Shown here piece after piece: positions 20,084 through 20,374 of a DNA stretch of 20,374 nucleotides (its first letter is position 1; each line of letters opens with the position of its first letter). The translations under genes and the position numbers were made by a program. Under the pieces are notes generated by a model. The model was not told where the DNA came from and did not search any database. It worked only from the letters and a program-made list of their open reading frames with translations. Source of the stretch: a virus; IMG/VR virus record IMGVR_UViG_3300027733_000252, positions 1 to 20,374 of that record. One strand, given 5' to 3'.

Positions 20084-20374
20084 ATGGAAATCATCGAGGA
20101 CAAAGCACTTGTCTTTCGCACCCGCAACCCAGAGAAGTATCAGGTAATCCCAAAACACAAAATCATTGAGCGCATGGATGGTGGCTTTGATGTCGCTGTC
20201 TATTGGGGTCTTGATGAATGTCGGGTACTGCGCAATCTCGGTGTGAAAAATATTCAGTCACCTATCATTAGGCGCTACAACTGGCCGGGGAAATACAAAC
20301 CCATGGCGCATCAGATCGACACCTCGTCTTTCTTAACGCTCAATCGCAAAGCCTTTGTGTTTAGTGAGCCGGGC
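20084..20374 (+). CDS. SNF2/superfamily 2 helicase, N-terminus only (cut by window edge)
   Basis: The frame runs open for 97 codons from ATG 20084 (CGGAG upstream) to the right edge. An N-terminal domain of about 65 residues with RTRNPEKY and VYWGLDECRVL is followed by YNWPGKYKPMAHQ, with the Gln of a helicase Q-like motif, then SSFLTLNRKAFVFSEPG. The sequence ends exactly where a Walker A loop (GTGKT) should continue. In phages this type of SNF2-family helicase often pairs with a VRR-NUC nuclease, which is present at 15584. Most of the protein lies outside the window. Confidence 0.8.
   Translation, partial: MEIIEDKALVFRTRNPEKYQVIPKHKIIERMDGGFDVAVYWGLDECRVLRNLGVKNIQSPIIRRYNWPGKYKPMAHQIDTSSFLTLNRKAFVFSEPG

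Overview
This window is part of a tailed double-stranded DNA phage genome (Caudoviricetes). The case rests on a leftward head/packaging block (small-terminase-like protein, large terminase, portal, co-chaperonin, scaffold-like protein). It is backed by a rightward early block of tightly packed small genes with strong AAGGAG ribosome binding sites, a family A DNA polymerase, several nucleases and the start of a helicase. I see no integrase, repressor, tRNA or host gene. The strong Shine-Dalgarno signals and sigma70-like promoters fit a Gram-negative bacterial host. Several small proteins remind me of phages from freshwater Burkholderiales, but that is memory and was not searched.

Layout. Positions 1-6040 (minus strand): the late operon reads leftward in the order small-terminase-like protein, TerL, portal, 64-aa protein, GroES-like protein, scaffold-like protein (cut by the left edge). 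Neighbours overlap or abut, so translation is probably coupled. Positions 6041-6480 are a noncoding divergent control region with a rightward terminator, several perfect palindromes, a sigma70-type promoter whose -35 lies inside a 16-bp palindrome, and a G-rich leader. Positions 6481-8653 hold four genes of unknown function, separated by copies of a 15-bp inverted repeat, GGGTCA-N3-TGACCC, and by one 340-bp AT-rich noncoding insert. Positions 8689-12545 hold an acidic zinc-ribbon protein, an M20/M28-like metallopeptidase and a string of small acidic or membrane proteins. Positions 12546-12632 hold a second promoter with a near copy of the 16-bp operator. Positions 12633-20374 hold regulatory and replication genes: a winged-helix protein, a protein with sigma70 region 4 but no region 2, a VRR-NUC nuclease, DNA polymerase, an HExxH metallopeptidase, a Cas4/RecB-like nuclease, an HNH protein and the N-terminus of an SNF2-like helicase (cut by the right edge).

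How it works together (inference). Early transcription probably starts at about 6196, 7420 and 12618 and runs rightward through regulation and replication. Two of these promoters carry the same 16-bp inverted repeat, so one DNA-binding protein may control both. Candidates encoded next to the second site are the winged-helix protein and the HTH/sigma-region-4 protein. The late operon builds and fills the head, with a phage GroES probably adapting host GroEL for capsid folding. The most unusual elements are the paired operators, the dispersed inverted-repeat family, the region-4-only sigma-like protein and the phage metallopeptidase.
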